64,000 nucleotides of DNA, taken from contig NC_135551.1 in the NCBI RefSeq assembly GCF_964340395.1, positions 8,015,379-8,079,378 of the forward strand. Reading direction: 5' to 3'. This stretch comes from Glandiceps talaboti (taxonomy: Eukaryota; Hemichordata; Enteropneusta; Spengelidae). Shown here in pieces: positions 1 to 10,199 of this stretch. Positions within the stretch are counted from its first letter, which is position 1. Each line of letters starts with the position of its first letter. The translations under genes and the position numbers were made by a program. Under the pieces are notes generated by a model. It was not told the origin of the DNA. It saw only the letters and a list, made by a program, of their open reading frames with translations, and made no database searches.

Positions 1-594
1 GGGGTGAGGCCAATAGTTCAACCGAGGATAAAAAACTAAATTCTTTCAGTTAGGCCTCATCCCCACCCTACCCCCTTAAATTAAATTGGTCAGAGTTGAA
101 AATTAACAGCCTATTAAATTTCAAACCAGTATGTAGTATAGTATGTAGTGCTATGAATATAAATGAAGTAGTGCGAATTCATGGCTGCCATCTTAGCTTT
201 CCACGAGTCACCCCACTCTATCCTACACAATTTCATCACACACAGTGACATTAAAATAACATGGAATATATTTTTGATAATTTCTCCTAAAACAATATTC
301 GTTGGACGTAACATATACAGTTATTTAACCCATGGAGGTACTTTTTATTTCATGTTGAACCCTACTTTGCGATAACGGTCTTAGTTTGAAGACGAAGCCG
401 AGGTGCCGACATGTCGTTTCAGATCTCCCGAGTGCAGGTTCCGGTTCTGAACTACTTTGGGCGTTAACATCATACACGTTAAGAAAAGCTTTATCACAGG
501 TACAGATCTTTACATACAGAATCCAAAAAAAGAAAACGATATCCTGCAATAACTATGCAATGATGATACATTGTTGGCAGTACAGTAACTGTCA

Positions 595-653
<59 letters not shown>

Positions 654-868
654 GGTTGGCTGTCTGGCTGTTTGGCTGGTTCGCTGGCTGGCTAGCTGAA
701 GGATGATATGCAAATATTTCATATTATAAATATTTATTCACAAAATCTTGGTTTTTAACCATCATGGTGAACGTCGTAATTTGATACAAATTAGCACAAA
801 TTTCAAAAATGAAAGTGAAAGTCCAAACTGTCTAAGTTCCACAAGGTATAATGATATCTTTTTGGAAT
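1..868 (-). repeat. Interspersed repeat family A, inverted copy, left part
   Basis: This stretch matches, in reverse orientation, the segments at about 17,960-19,060 and 21,350-23,120, and a shorter copy at 11,873-12,200. Shared landmarks are the tract around 380-520 (with GTTCCGGTTCTGAACTACTT), the CTGT microsatellite and the motif AAATCTTGGTTTTTAACCAT near 743-762. The repeat stops at the LINE target duplication and resumes after the LINE at 5,952. No coding capacity is evident. The 60-100 codon ORFs here are repeat-derived. Confidence 0.75.
593..655. repeat. (CTGT)n microsatellite
   Basis: An almost pure tetranucleotide run that degenerates into TGGCTGTCTGGC-like repeats. The same position in the other family A copies carries GACA runs (about 18,421 and 22,478), so this microsatellite is a built-in part of the repeat. 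Confidence 0.9.
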
Positions 869-882
869 AAACATTTAAACAA
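869..882. repeat. Left target-site duplication of the LINE (14 bp)
   Basis: AAACATTTAAACAA occurs here and again at 5,938-5,951 directly after the A-rich tail. The repeat flanks join collinearly across it, as in uninterrupted family A copies, so this is a genuine target duplication. Confidence 0.88.
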
Positions 883-1093
883 GGCGCTCTGTTCTGTAAT
901 CTACGGAAGCAGTCATCAGATCGCTCTAGTTTTTCGGACACTTTTTCACAGTTGTAAGTGAAATTTACTTCGTAAGAGTTGTTATATGTATCGTAGAACT
1001 GTTTCTCTTGTTTACTGAGGCCTAATTGACTACATTTGGCGGTCAGAAGACGAGAATTAGTTTCATTTGGATTTGACGTGTTGTCGTGCAGCA

Positions 1094-2221
1094 ATGGCGC
1101 AGGCTACATTCGCCCAGGTGGTGTCAAACAAGCAGAATTCCACCTCGGATGACGAACACAAGCCGCCTGTTTTGCCTGTCTTCCTGAAACAGTCTGATGT
1201 AATACCAATTGGCAGTATGCAATGGCTTCACGGTGAGGAAATTATAACTGCGATTGCAGAAGTAATAACAATGCAAAGTTTAGAAGGTTTACAGAGAATA
1301 AGAGGCTTGTGGAGAATTTATCTGAACGATCAAGCAGATAGAACAATACTTGTTCAACACGGGCTTAATCTACGAGGTAAAGCAATCGAACTTTGGGATA
1401 AAAATCCGTACCGAAGAGAAGTTAATGAGAACTGGGTAAGATTAGTTATCAAAGATATACCCCTTTCTGTTGATGACGGTGTTATCGTCGACAAGCTCGG
1501 CATTGCAGGATGCAAAGTGAAAACAGACATAACACGGTTAAAATGGAGGCTAAATGGAAAACTAACGGATATATTTAATGGTGACAGAGATGTCTTTATT
1601 GAAAAGCCAACGAATCAGTTGCCTAGCATTCTTAAAGTCGGAATATTCTCGGCAAAGATAGTGTGTCGGCAACTTCAAGATATTGCAAATAAGCAAATTA
1701 CATGCAACAACTGTTTAGAAGTAGGCCACAGCAGGCAAGTGTGTACCAAGCCATTGAAATGCAAGAAATGTAACGGTGAGGGACATATGGCGATGGAATG
1801 TGTCAAGGTAAATGAAGGAAAGAAAGCGGTGAAAGAAGCACAGCTGCCTTCAATGTCAGATATGGAGATCGGAGACGGGTCGTTAGCAACAACATCGAAG
1901 GCAGGAGTAAAAGAAGACCGGAAAGCTCAAACTTCGATAATGACCTACCTCCGAGACAGTAAGGAAATACAGCAAAGAAGAGGAATGCAGAAAGAAGAGA
2001 CGACGATATTGAGTGAAGAGAATGAGACGGAATGTGGAGATAGTGAAGCGACCGAAACAGACGACAGCATTTGTCAACAGTACAACACCACAAAGGAAAA
2101 AGTGTCGGACTTATCACCAGAATCTCCGACGATACTGTCGGTACATCATAGCGGTGACTCAAGACGGAAGAAGAAAAGAAAGAGAAAATGTCGAAATAAG
2201 TCCGGCTCCAAATATCGCTAA
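1094..2221 (+). CDS. LINE ORF1 protein, zinc-knuckle nucleic-acid-binding protein (375 aa)
   Basis: This is the RNA-binding/chaperone partner of the LINE reverse transcriptase, expected to form the retrotransposition RNP. Two CCHC knuckles of form CX2CX4HX4C are visible at residues about 204-217 (CNNCLEVGHSRQVC) and 223-236 (CKKCNGEGHMAMEC). They follow an N-terminal region of the kind found in gag-like ORF1 proteins of Tx1 elements. The C-terminal third is acidic, Ser/Thr-rich and of low complexity, and it ends in a basic Lys/Arg stretch that could act as a nuclear-localisation or RNA-binding tail. The start is taken as the first ATG, at 1,094 (ATGGCGCAG). An upstream in-frame TTG would extend the frame to 1,067 but is not a likely start. 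The stop codon TAA overlaps the ORF2 ATG by one base (TAATG). Confidence 0.88.
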   Translation: MAQATFAQVVSNKQNSTSDDEHKPPVLPVFLKQSDVIPIGSMQWLHGEEIITAIAEVITMQSLEGLQRIRGLWRIYLNDQADRTILVQHGLNLRGKAIELWDKNPYRREVNENWVRLVIKDIPLSVDDGVIVDKLGIAGCKVKTDITRLKWRLNGKLTDIFNGDRDVFIEKPTNQLPSILKVGIFSAKIVCRQLQDIANKQITCNNCLEVGHSRQVCTKPLKCKKCNGEGHMAMECVKVNEGKKAVKEAQLPSMSDMEIGDGSLATTSKAGVKEDRKAQTSIMTYLRDSKEIQQRRGMQKEETTILSEENETECGDSEATETDDSICQQYNTTKEKVSDLSPESPTILSVHHSGDSRRKKKRKRKCRNKSGSKYR

Positions 2222-5200
2222 TGAACAATTTCAAGATTTTAACCCTGAACACCAGGGGTTTGAACGATAGAAATAAGAGAAAGTGTGTACAGCAATGGAT
2301 CAAACATCAAAAAGCTAACATTGTAGTTTTACAAGAAGTTCATATTGAGAATATTAATGCCGTGAGATGGGGGTTAAATATGAGTGGGAAAATTTATTAT
2401 TCGAAAGGGGATTGCTATTCCAGGGGAACAGCAATTTGGATTGATAACCATTTAAGTTTTAAAGTTGAAAATGTTACAGTTGATGACGATGGGAGAATTG
2501 TAATCGTTAATGGTCATCAAGACACTTTAAAACTGTCAATTTGTGCGGTTTATGCACCGAATAATGTAAACGAAAGAAAAGAATTTTTCAATAAGTTGAG
2601 TAAGCTCCTTGAGGAGAAGTGTACATATGAAAATATTGTGATTGCCGGGGACTTTAACTGTGCAATGAATAACCACATAGACAGGTTACCCAGCAGGAAA
2701 AATCAGAATGACAGTTCTGTTAATGCATTACGTAATATCGTCAGCCAGTTTCAGCTCGTAGATACTTGGAGGAATTACCATCCAGACAATAGACAATTTA
2801 CATGGCGCAGACTTCAACCATCGCCAATTCACAGTCGGATTGATTATATATTCATGTCTAAACATCTGTTGTCTAAAGTGAGTAAAGTCGATATCAGACC
2901 AGCCGTAAAGACGGATCACATGGCAGTTTTTGTAGAAATAAAAGCACAGTCGGAAAAAAGAGGGCCAGGAGTATGGAAATTTAATAACAAGCTACTACAA
3001 AGAGACAACTTCATAAATAGTGTAAAGAAAATAATTCGAGATTTCAAGCAGAAAGTTTTCACAGACAAGAGAACACATTGGGACATGCTCAAAAAAAGTA
3101 TTAAAGAATATACACTAGGGACAACAAGAAACGCTACAAAGAACTGTAATAATGACATTTTGAAGCTTGAAAGGCGAATACGTGAACAGGAAAAGGAAAT
3201 GATACAAAATCCAACAGACGACAATATACAGAATTATGCGAAAACCAAACAGAAGCTAAATGACATATACGAAGTACTAGCAGCGGGAGCACAGATACGG
3301 TCACGAGCAAAGTGGATAGAAAAGGGTGAAAGAAGTACAAAATACTTCCTCAGCTTGGAAAAGCACAATGCCGTAAAGAAAGAAATGAAAGAAGTTTTAA
3401 ATGAAGAAGGCAAAAAAGTCACAGATACAAAAGATGTGTTAAATACGCAAAAGAAATTTTACCAAAAACTCTACCAACAAAAAGAAACGGAAATGAATTT
3501 ACGCGTTTTTCTTGGCAATACTCCGATTCCTCAGCTAACTGAAACAGACAAAGGTATCTGCAATGGTTTATTGACAGAGAATGAGTGTTTTGCGGCGTTG
3601 AAAAAAATGGCGGGAAACAAATCTCCGGGCACTGATGGATTAACTACAGAATTTTATCGCTTCTTTTGGAATGATTTGAAATCTTTGCTCGTCGCCTCCC
3701 TAAATGAAGCTTGGGAAGTTGGTGAGCTGTCAGTATCTCAAAGGAGAGGAATGATCTCCTTATTGTTTAAAAAAGGAGCAGAAAATGACCTGAATAACTG
3801 GAGACCTGTTACTCTGTTGAATATTGACTATAAGATCGCAACTAAAGCCTTGTCGAACAGACTAAAGCAAGTGCTGCCCTCGATCATTCACAGCGATCAG
3901 ACTGGTTATTTGAAGGGCAGGTATCTTGGCGAAAATATTCGACTGATATCTGATATCCTTCATTTTACTAAGAAGAGAAAGATGAAGGGTGCCATTTTAT
4001 TTGTAGATTACAATAAAGCGTTTGACAGTGTAAATTGGGATTTTATGTTTCAAGTGTTGGAAAAATTTAATTTTGATACAAGCTTTATACAGTGGATCAA
4101 AACACTTTACATGAATATTACAAGTAGTATTAGTTATAAGGGTTGGAATACGGATTATTTTTCACTTCAGAGAGGGGTACGACAGGGTTGCCCACTCTCC
4201 GCATTGTTGTTTTTACTTGTAATAGAGGTACTTGCATGTAAGATTCGACATGACAGGTTAATTAAGGGTATAAAGCTACCAAATGATAGTATTGCAAAAA
4301 TATCCCTGCTGGCGGATGACACTACAATTTTTGTTGAGGACAAGGGGTCTATTGATGAAGTGCTAAAAGTAATGAGTGATTTTAATAAGTGTAGTGGGTT
4401 GCAGATGAACGCTAATAAAACAAAAGCAATGTGGATTGGGATAGATAGGGAGTGTACCGAAAGGATTGGGGACATTAGATGGACAAACGAACCTATTAAG
4501 ACGTTGGGTGTATACTTTGGTTATGATATTGATAAATGTCTGACTTTGAATTGGGAAGGAAAAATTAAGAAACTAGAAAGGACGCTTAATAGCTGGGCAA
4601 GGAGAGATCTCACCATTTATGGTCGAGTGTTAATTGTTAAAGTGTTGGCAATATCTCAAATACAGTTTTTGGCTACAGTGATTGGTATACCCGATGTAGT
4701 CAGGGTGAAAATACAGACGCTTATTGACAATTTCACAAAAAGAAGACGTCCTTTTAAAACTCGTATCCTCGAGTGCTCTTATGACAAAGGTGGTATTAAG
4801 TATGTGAATCTTACTAATCATTTGAAAGCTATTTGGGCAATGTGGGTAAAACGGCTTGTAATGGGAAAAGGGAAAACCTGGACTGCGATCCCATGGATGT
4901 ATTTTCATCTTGACCGTTTGACGGACGTATTCCATCAAAATAATGAATGGAAAAAACTGCACAGTAATATACAGACACAATTACCTTTCTTTTATGTAAA
5001 TGTTTTGAACTCCTGGTTTGTAGTTAGTCATAGAGTTTTGGGTAAGACATTTTTACGCAATTGGTCGGCTAGATACAGAATATTTTATAATTCTTGTGAA
5101 ACCGATCTGGACACAAAATATGGTATTTGGAGAAACTCTGAATTTATACCCCTGGCAAGAATTTCGTCAAGATTGGTACGTCAGCTGCTTTTAAATGACT

Positions 5201-5781
5201 CTCAACACATTGATAAGTTACAGAAATGGTTTTTGTCCCTTCATGTAGGTCATTTGCATAACAATGTCAATACTGACCTTGTATGGAAAAGTATGTATAC
5301 ATTAACTAGAGAACTGAAACTGCGTGAATTCCAATGGAAACTGCTTCATCGCATCATACCTTGTAACAAGTACTTATTTTATTGGAAGAAAGTCGATTTT
5401 ATGACATGTAAATTTTGCGCAAATGTTGAATCTTTAGAACACAGATACCTTGAGTGTGATCAAGTAAGAGGTATGTGGCATCGAATCTCAGCAGCGTTGA
5501 CGCACTATTTGCATAAGAATGTACAGTTATCAAGCACAGATATAATTTTCAACTGTCAATTTAAAGAATTTGGAGATATATTTACAGATGAAGAAGGCGT
5601 TGTTAAGCTTTTGGTATTAATAGGGAAATGGTCCATTCATAAGTATTGGACATCTGAAACAACTATTCCTTTGATTCGCATGTTGAAGCTTGAATTTAAC
5701 TCGAGGTATAAAATTGAGAAAGAAATGAATGCAAATGTAAGAAAGCTGGAGGCGTTTGAGAGACTGTTAAATCTTATTTAA
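2221..5781 (+). CDS. LINE ORF2 protein: AP endonuclease plus reverse transcriptase (1,186 aa)
   Basis: This is the enzyme for target-primed reverse transcription. The N-terminal APE-like endonuclease spans about residues 1-240. Its expected motifs are present: N10 (LTLNTRG), E39 (LQEVH), Y111 (YAPNN), GDFNC at 143-147, SRIDYIF around D208 and TDH at 231-233. The reverse transcriptase spans about 450-780: NNWRPVTLLN at 525-534, SDQTGYLKGR near 558, motif A VDYNKAFD with D596, GVRQGCPLSALLF at 652, and motif C ADD at 698-700. A C-terminal CX2CX7HX4C cluster (residues 1063-1079) matches the CCHC of L1/Tx1 proteins. No frameshift or stop interrupts the frame, and no catalytic residue is missing. 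The ATG overlaps the ORF1 stop in TAATG, the arrangement associated with termination-reinitiation in the SART1 retrotransposon, so coupled translation is likely here (inference). Confidence 0.93.
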   Translation: MNNFKILTLNTRGLNDRNKRKCVQQWIKHQKANIVVLQEVHIENINAVRWGLNMSGKIYYSKGDCYSRGTAIWIDNHLSFKVENVTVDDDGRIVIVNGHQDTLKLSICAVYAPNNVNERKEFFNKLSKLLEEKCTYENIVIAGDFNCAMNNHIDRLPSRKNQNDSSVNALRNIVSQFQLVDTWRNYHPDNRQFTWRRLQPSPIHSRIDYIFMSKHLLSKVSKVDIRPAVKTDHMAVFVEIKAQSEKRGPGVWKFNNKLLQRDNFINSVKKIIRDFKQKVFTDKRTHWDMLKKSIKEYTLGTTRNATKNCNNDILKLERRIREQEKEMIQNPTDDNIQNYAKTKQKLNDIYEVLAAGAQIRSRAKWIEKGERSTKYFLSLEKHNAVKKEMKEVLNEEGKKVTDTKDVLNTQKKFYQKLYQQKETEMNLRVFLGNTPIPQLTETDKGICNGLLTENECFAALKKMAGNKSPGTDGLTTEFYRFFWNDLKSLLVASLNEAWEVGELSVSQRRGMISLLFKKGAENDLNNWRPVTLLNIDYKIATKALSNRLKQVLPSIIHSDQTGYLKGRYLGENIRLISDILHFTKKRKMKGAILFVDYNKAFDSVNWDFMFQVLEKFNFDTSFIQWIKTLYMNITSSISYKGWNTDYFSLQRGVRQGCPLSALLFLLVIEVLACKIRHDRLIKGIKLPNDSIAKISLLADDTTIFVEDKGSIDEVLKVMSDFNKCSGLQMNANKTKAMWIGIDRECTERIGDIRWTNEPIKTLGVYFGYDIDKCLTLNWEGKIKKLERTLNSWARRDLTIYGRVLIVKVLAISQIQFLATVIGIPDVVRVKIQTLIDNFTKRRRPFKTRILECSYDKGGIKYVNLTNHLKAIWAMWVKRLVMGKGKTWTAIPWMYFHLDRLTDVFHQNNEWKKLHSNIQTQLPFFYVNVLNSWFVVSHRVLGKTFLRNWSARYRIFYNSCETDLDTKYGIWRNSEFIPLARISSRLVRQLLLNDSQHIDKLQKWFLSLHVGHLHNNVNTDLVWKSMYTLTRELKLREFQWKLLHRIIPCNKYLFYWKKVDFMTCKFCANVESLEHRYLECDQVRGMWHRISAALTHYLHKNVQLSSTDIIFNCQFKEFGDIFTDEEGVVKLLVLIGKWSIHKYWTSETTIPLIRMLKLEFNSRYKIEKEMNANVRKLEAFERLLNLI

Positions 5782-5937
5782 TACTTGCTCCTGCATCGTG
5801 TTTTTTTTTTTCATTTGACATGTATTGATTTGCAAGTAAGACATTGTATCATTTACCCACTGGAATCAATTATTAATAATAATAATAATAATAAAAGACA
5901 AAAAAAAACAAAACAAAAAAAAAACAAAAAAAAAACA

Positions 5938-5951
5938 AAACATTTAAACAA
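5938..5951. repeat. Right target-site duplication of the LINE
   Basis: A perfect 14-bp copy of 869-882, directly after the A-rich tail. Family A sequence resumes at 5,952 (TGATTCCAGAAATACGCAC) and is recognisable to about 6,005. Confidence 0.88.
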
Positions 5952-6239
5952 TGATTCCAGAAATACGCACATTCTGGTTATACATTGTTGTCAGCAGCTA
6001 TTTGATATAAGCCGATATCATGGTACCTAACCCTAACCTTAACTCTAACCCGAATAGCATCAATGGAATTTTGAACCGGTGGCAGCGATGAGATGACAAA
6101 CCCCCCGAAATAATGCAATGTTTAAGCAATAAACCACCCCCTGGGAATGGCATACCAAGAGGTTTTGACCACGACGTGAACGTCGTGCAGCGACTGGATT
6201 TATTTTATCTGCTAGTCGTTTTTAGGGATAATCTTCGTT

Positions 6240-6640
6240 TTGAAATATAACCCCCTCCACCTTGTAAATACTGAAGGCAAACTCAACTGCTTGTACGACG
6301 TAAATCATTGACTTTAAATTTGCCCTTGATTTCCCACTGAATTGCAAGAGTAGAGATACCTTCTGTAAATACTATACCATTTAAAGTACTGTTAACTTCG
6401 CTTGGTAATTCCATGGCCAACAGAATCATAACAACAATGGCCGCTCACGCAATGACTAGTTATTGCAACTGCCGCGTTTGCAGCAACCACATTCAAAAGA
6501 ACTATTTGGTTCTTATACACACAAGTATTAGTATCACAAAAGATGTCTTAAAATTATCATTGGAGAATACAATGCAAATGACGGACTTTAATTTGTGTCT
6601 TGGCAGTACTAGTGTTCGGGAAACTATCGTTTTTGTGTGG
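6240..6640 (+). repeat. Interspersed repeat family C/D, uninterrupted copy
   Basis: Bases 6,385-6,640 match, inverted, the two halves at 16,745-16,965 and 15,790-15,893. Bases 6,240-6,385 match, inverted, 16,965-17,100 and 19,520-19,660. This copy lacks the transposon that splits its relative, so it serves as an empty site. The 76-codon ORF inside is repeat sequence, not a gene. Confidence 0.7.
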
Positions 6641-7049
6641 TAGTTTTGAAAAGTTTGTGTTTGTGTAAAATGTTTGAACTTTGAATGAAGAATTGCACTC
6701 CTAGAACTAGAAGACCGACTTTATTGTAAAAATATTTGCAGGATGGAAATTGTTCATTAATTATCAGTTAGTTGGATTCAATGGTATGACAGTTACTCCA
6801 GCTTTGTCTTCTGGTGATTATTAAATAACTAAGGCTGTTGATCTTGAAATTTCAAAACTAAAGGAATTAGTACATCAACTAAACTATTGTATCTTATGTA
6901 GCAATTCTAAAATTTACAACACTTGTAAATATGAATTAACACTAGTGAGCCCTCCATAATTTACCTATATGGCATGACTTGAATCGGGTAAACAGATAGA
7001 AACGAAAGGAGACCAAACAGAGTGAGTGACTAGACTCTCTTACAGTTCT

Positions 7050-7326
7050 CGGAGCTTCGCATTGCTAAAACTTGGGTTGTTTTGTATTTACCAATATATA
7101 CTGCATAATTGTACTCGAATATCCTTGTACCGTGCGCCCTCATCGATCACTCAGGGCTAACCATTCGTTGACGTGTTACCAGAGCTCGGGCTTCGTACTA
7201 ACACGTCAACGAATGGTTAGCCCTGAGTGATCGATGAGGGCGCACGGTACAAGGACATTCGAGTACAATTTTGCAGTATATATCGCTACATACAAAACAA
7301 CCCAAGTTTTTGCCATGCGAAGGTCC
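7050..7326. mobile_element. Hairpin MITE, near-perfect inverted repeat
   Basis: The arms begin with GCTTCGCATTGC on the left and end with GCCATGCGAAGGTCC on the right. The inner part (CCTTGTACCGTGCGCCCTCA and onward) is perfectly mirrored about a centre near 7,196. Only a few bases separate the arms. The central 110 bp are more perfect than the outer parts. No protein is encoded. Confidence 0.85.
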
Positions 7327-7565
7327 TAAAATAAAGCAGTACATATTATACAAAAAATGTCTTCAACATCATGTTTATGAACAAATTAGTTAAACATTAG
7401 TTGGTTGTTGGGAACAATGCGTTTCGACCGTACGATCAATGACATCAAATCACAACAACAGTACTATATGTTCGTAAGTTTGTGCGGTTAATTCGGCGAA
7501 ACGAAGTGAACTGAAACGAAACTAAACAAGTCAACTGTGAGTGAATAATGTTTCGCTGAATACCA
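7327..7565 (+). repeat. Interspersed repeat family B, copy 1
   Basis: Shares a long segment with 19,960-20,195 and 25,215-25,400, including CATGTTTATGAACAAA in the first two and GGCGAAACGAAGTGAACTG or a close variant in all three. Same orientation in all three. Non-coding. Confidence 0.75.
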
Positions 7566-7694
7566 TTGAAACTATTTCTGGCTAAGTATGTAAGTCACGC
7601 GTCAGTCACATGTACACGTTATGGGGTAAACCATTTGATTACGGGGAAGGGGTGGAAATAAATTGTCGCAGGCCAAAAGCAGGTAACATCATTG

Positions 7695-7716
7695 AGACAG
7701 AGAGACAGACAGAGAC

Positions 7717-7764
<48 letters not shown>

Positions 7765-7765
7765 C
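7695..7765. repeat. (CAGA)n microsatellite
   Basis: A tetranucleotide run (GACAGACAGACA and so on). The 60-codon ORF across it is an artefact of the repeat. Confidence 0.9.
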
Positions 7766-7869
7766 GGATGGTAGTATAGATTACACACAATCACATTATT
7801 CGTGTAATCTTCAAAAAAAAGTACACACCAGTAAGCCTAAATACTCCTATCTTATACTAATTCAGATCT

Positions 7870-9000
7870 TATGAATTCTATACCTTGTAAAACTCTAAAG
7901 TAACAGTACAGTCACGTGAGCGGTAACATAGCACAGTGACCACGCTCTTTATCATCTTTTCTAAATTCTAAGTTCTAAATTAACAATGAAAGAAAATAGT
8001 AGAAATGATTGTGAAAATGGTAATTTAAGTAGAATAGACGACGACAATGAAATTGACAAGGGTTAAGAAAAATCCCATTGGCAAGATGTCACAATTGGAG
8101 AGTAATCAAGAAATAGCTATTTTACTGCTCGTTTGTGTGTACAAATTTAAAATCGTGTGTTTTAAAGTTACTGTCAACATCCTGGTGAACTCAGTGTAGG
8201 AGTCTTGGCTCGTGGGTTTCGGTGATATGATAAAAGATCAATCACTTGCATTTGCATATACCATAAAAAATGAGTGGTCACCCTGAAGCCCAACCCTGCA
8301 TCCATTTGTCCTGTTATTCATTACGATAACCATTACACCATTTTGTTAAACTTACTTTTACGATTTAAAGGTATAAAGACAAAGTAACGCATCATGTTTC
8401 TAAAATTTACTATACTGTTTACAAAGAGGAACATCCCACTTGAAAAAGTTACACATTTCTAAAAATGTGTGTGTATTTATCATCCATTTCCACAGCCACC
8501 CATATTTTACTGTAGTCCCACTGCATTAGGTGAACTTCACTGTTGCACTTTATTATCTATCTGATTTCACACTGTAAACTGGTGGTACACACAGTTTATT
8601 GTGGATATTGGAGTCTCATTTTATCAACGTTCCTCTCAGAGCATACTGCTAAAGTATATATACCTTAAATTAACATTTCTATATTTTAATTGGTCTAGTA
8701 ATTGGTCAGTAACTGCAACAGTTTAGTCACGGGGTCCTCTAACTACATTCTCATATTGTAACTTAAATTGTAAAAATGCCAAGTTTTCTTGAGGAGATTA
8801 CCCTGTATATGCAGAGCGTCAAAGCAACCAGATTGTACATGGCCCTAGCATACATCCAGAGCAGTATATATATATTGGATTATATCAAACAGTGGTTAAA
8901 TACTTTTAAAAGGCAACCTCAGCTATCTAATTCTACATTAATTCATACACTGATAACAATAATTTCATTACTATATTAGGATATACCAGGCATTAGGCGT
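7870..9000. other. AT-rich interval without recognisable gene
   Basis: No coding pattern, RNA gene or clear repeat boundary was seen. A 67-codon ORF at 8,776-8,979 has a plain ATG start but no recognisable family, and it lies inside the fold-back structure. Confidence 0.4.
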
Positions 9001-9734
9001 TGGTATTAGGATGAGTATCGGTTTTCGGAAACTGTGGAGGACGACATTTTTGTATGTCTCTAGCTCTACATCTTTACACATCAAGTTGCCCCGGAGATTT
9101 TTCGAACAAGTCACTCACTTTGTTTGGTCTCCTTTCGTTTCCATAAAAGTTTGTTCACCCGAATCAAGTCATGCCATTGGGGTAAATTTAGGAGGGCAAG
9201 TGTTGTAAATTTTAGTTTATCTACAAATTAAAAATTAAAATTAAAAAAAAAATACATATTTAGACCTGTTACATAGGATATGATATTTTAGTTGCTGTAC
9301 TAATTCCTTTAGTTTTGACATTTCAAGATTAACAGCCTTCTCTAATACCCACCAAAAGACAAAGATGGAGTTACTGTCATACCATTGAATCCAACTAATT
9401 GATAATTAATGTACAATTTCCATCCTTCAAATGTTACAACAAAGTCGATCTTCCAGTTCTAGGAGTGTACTTAATGTCCTGCAATTCGTCATTGAAAGGT
9501 CATTTTTCCTTATAGTAGATAGTATATCGTGTTACATCTCAAATTTTAGTCATGCCATCCAGATATTGTTTTCCTAATTGCTACAACAACACTACACAAA
9601 CAAGTCTTTACCACACCAATCAAAATTGTATTAGTACTAACAAAGTGTTCAACATTTAGTCACCCTAAATTATCACAGCATAGAGCTATTGTTATGTCTG
9701 AATAAATCACTTACTGCATTTACGTTATGATATA

Positions 9735-9900
9735 CTACCTGAGGGGTCAATCTCAAGTCAGTGATCCAGCCACGCTTGAAAATAACTATGTTCCTTGAAC
9801 TCCGTCCTTGTCTCAAATACGGATGTAGCCAGAAATATTCTACTAGGAAAAGTCGCTAATTTCTTAAAATACAAGTTTACTGATTGATTGATTGACTGAC
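9735..9900 (+). repeat. Diverged copy of the repeat at 13,260-13,870
   Basis: CTACCTGAGGGGTCAATCT followed by AACTATGTTCCTTGAACTC and GGAAAAGTCGCTAATTTC corresponds to the units at 13,268-13,400 and 13,590-13,720. Confidence 0.6.
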
Positions 9901-10199
9901 TGACTGATTTACCTTTCCTAAAACATGACCCTCCTCTTTTCAAATGTTTTGTCCTAGATTTGGATCCTATTTGAGACCGGGGATTTTACATGAAAATGGT
10001 CACCGAATCAAAGGCAAGGAGCTGATCCCACCGGTGCCAACACATTGGTAATGTTAACAGTTACTTCCTTTTAAAACTACAGTGAGTTTGCATGAAGGCA
10101 GTGCATTAATCAATATTGTATTTGGAGGTAATTGGTTGAGATGAATGCCGGAAAACCAAAATGAGTGCACTCCCGACATTGTCATTACCGTGGCATCAT

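Larger units (their letters stand above)
883..5937 (+). mobile_element. Full-length L1-superfamily (Tx1-like) LINE with both ORFs open
   Basis: The element is about 5.05 kb: a 5' UTR of about 210 bp, ORF1 with two zinc knuckles, ORF2 with AP-endonuclease and reverse transcriptase, a short 3' UTR, and an AAT/A-rich tail (about 5,873-5,937). It is bounded by a 14-bp target duplication (869-882 and 5,938-5,951). Both ORFs are uninterrupted, so insertion was recent and the copy may be competent. The flanking DNA is a repeat family with uninterrupted copies elsewhere in the window, which fixes both boundaries. Assignment to the L1/Tx1 side of LINE phylogeny comes from the ORF1 knuckles, the APE motifs, RT block wording and the C-terminal CCHC. 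A tree would be needed to name the clade. Confidence 0.9.
6660..9480. mobile_element. Large fold-back structure with about 370-bp inverted arms
   Basis: The segment 6,660-7,030 is an imperfect inverted copy of 9,095-9,480. Examples are TCCTAGAACT facing AGTTCTAGGA, and AAACGAAAGGAGACCAAACA facing TGTTTGGTCTCCTTTCGTTT. The interior holds a hairpin MITE (7,050-7,326), a family B copy (7,327-7,565), a CAGA microsatellite and unassigned AT-rich sequence to about 9,000. No transposase-like ORF is visible. It may be one non-autonomous element or two inverted copies of a solo repeat. Confidence 0.55.

Noticed and set aside
1067-1093. Upstream extension of LINE ORF1 from a TTG codon
   Set aside because: The first ATG is at 1,094; nothing supports non-AUG initiation.
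6023-6050. Telomere-like CCTAACCCTAACCTTAACTC stretch after the LINE
   Set aside because: Only about four degenerate units, with no longer array or other subtelomeric signs; most likely chance or repeat-derived.
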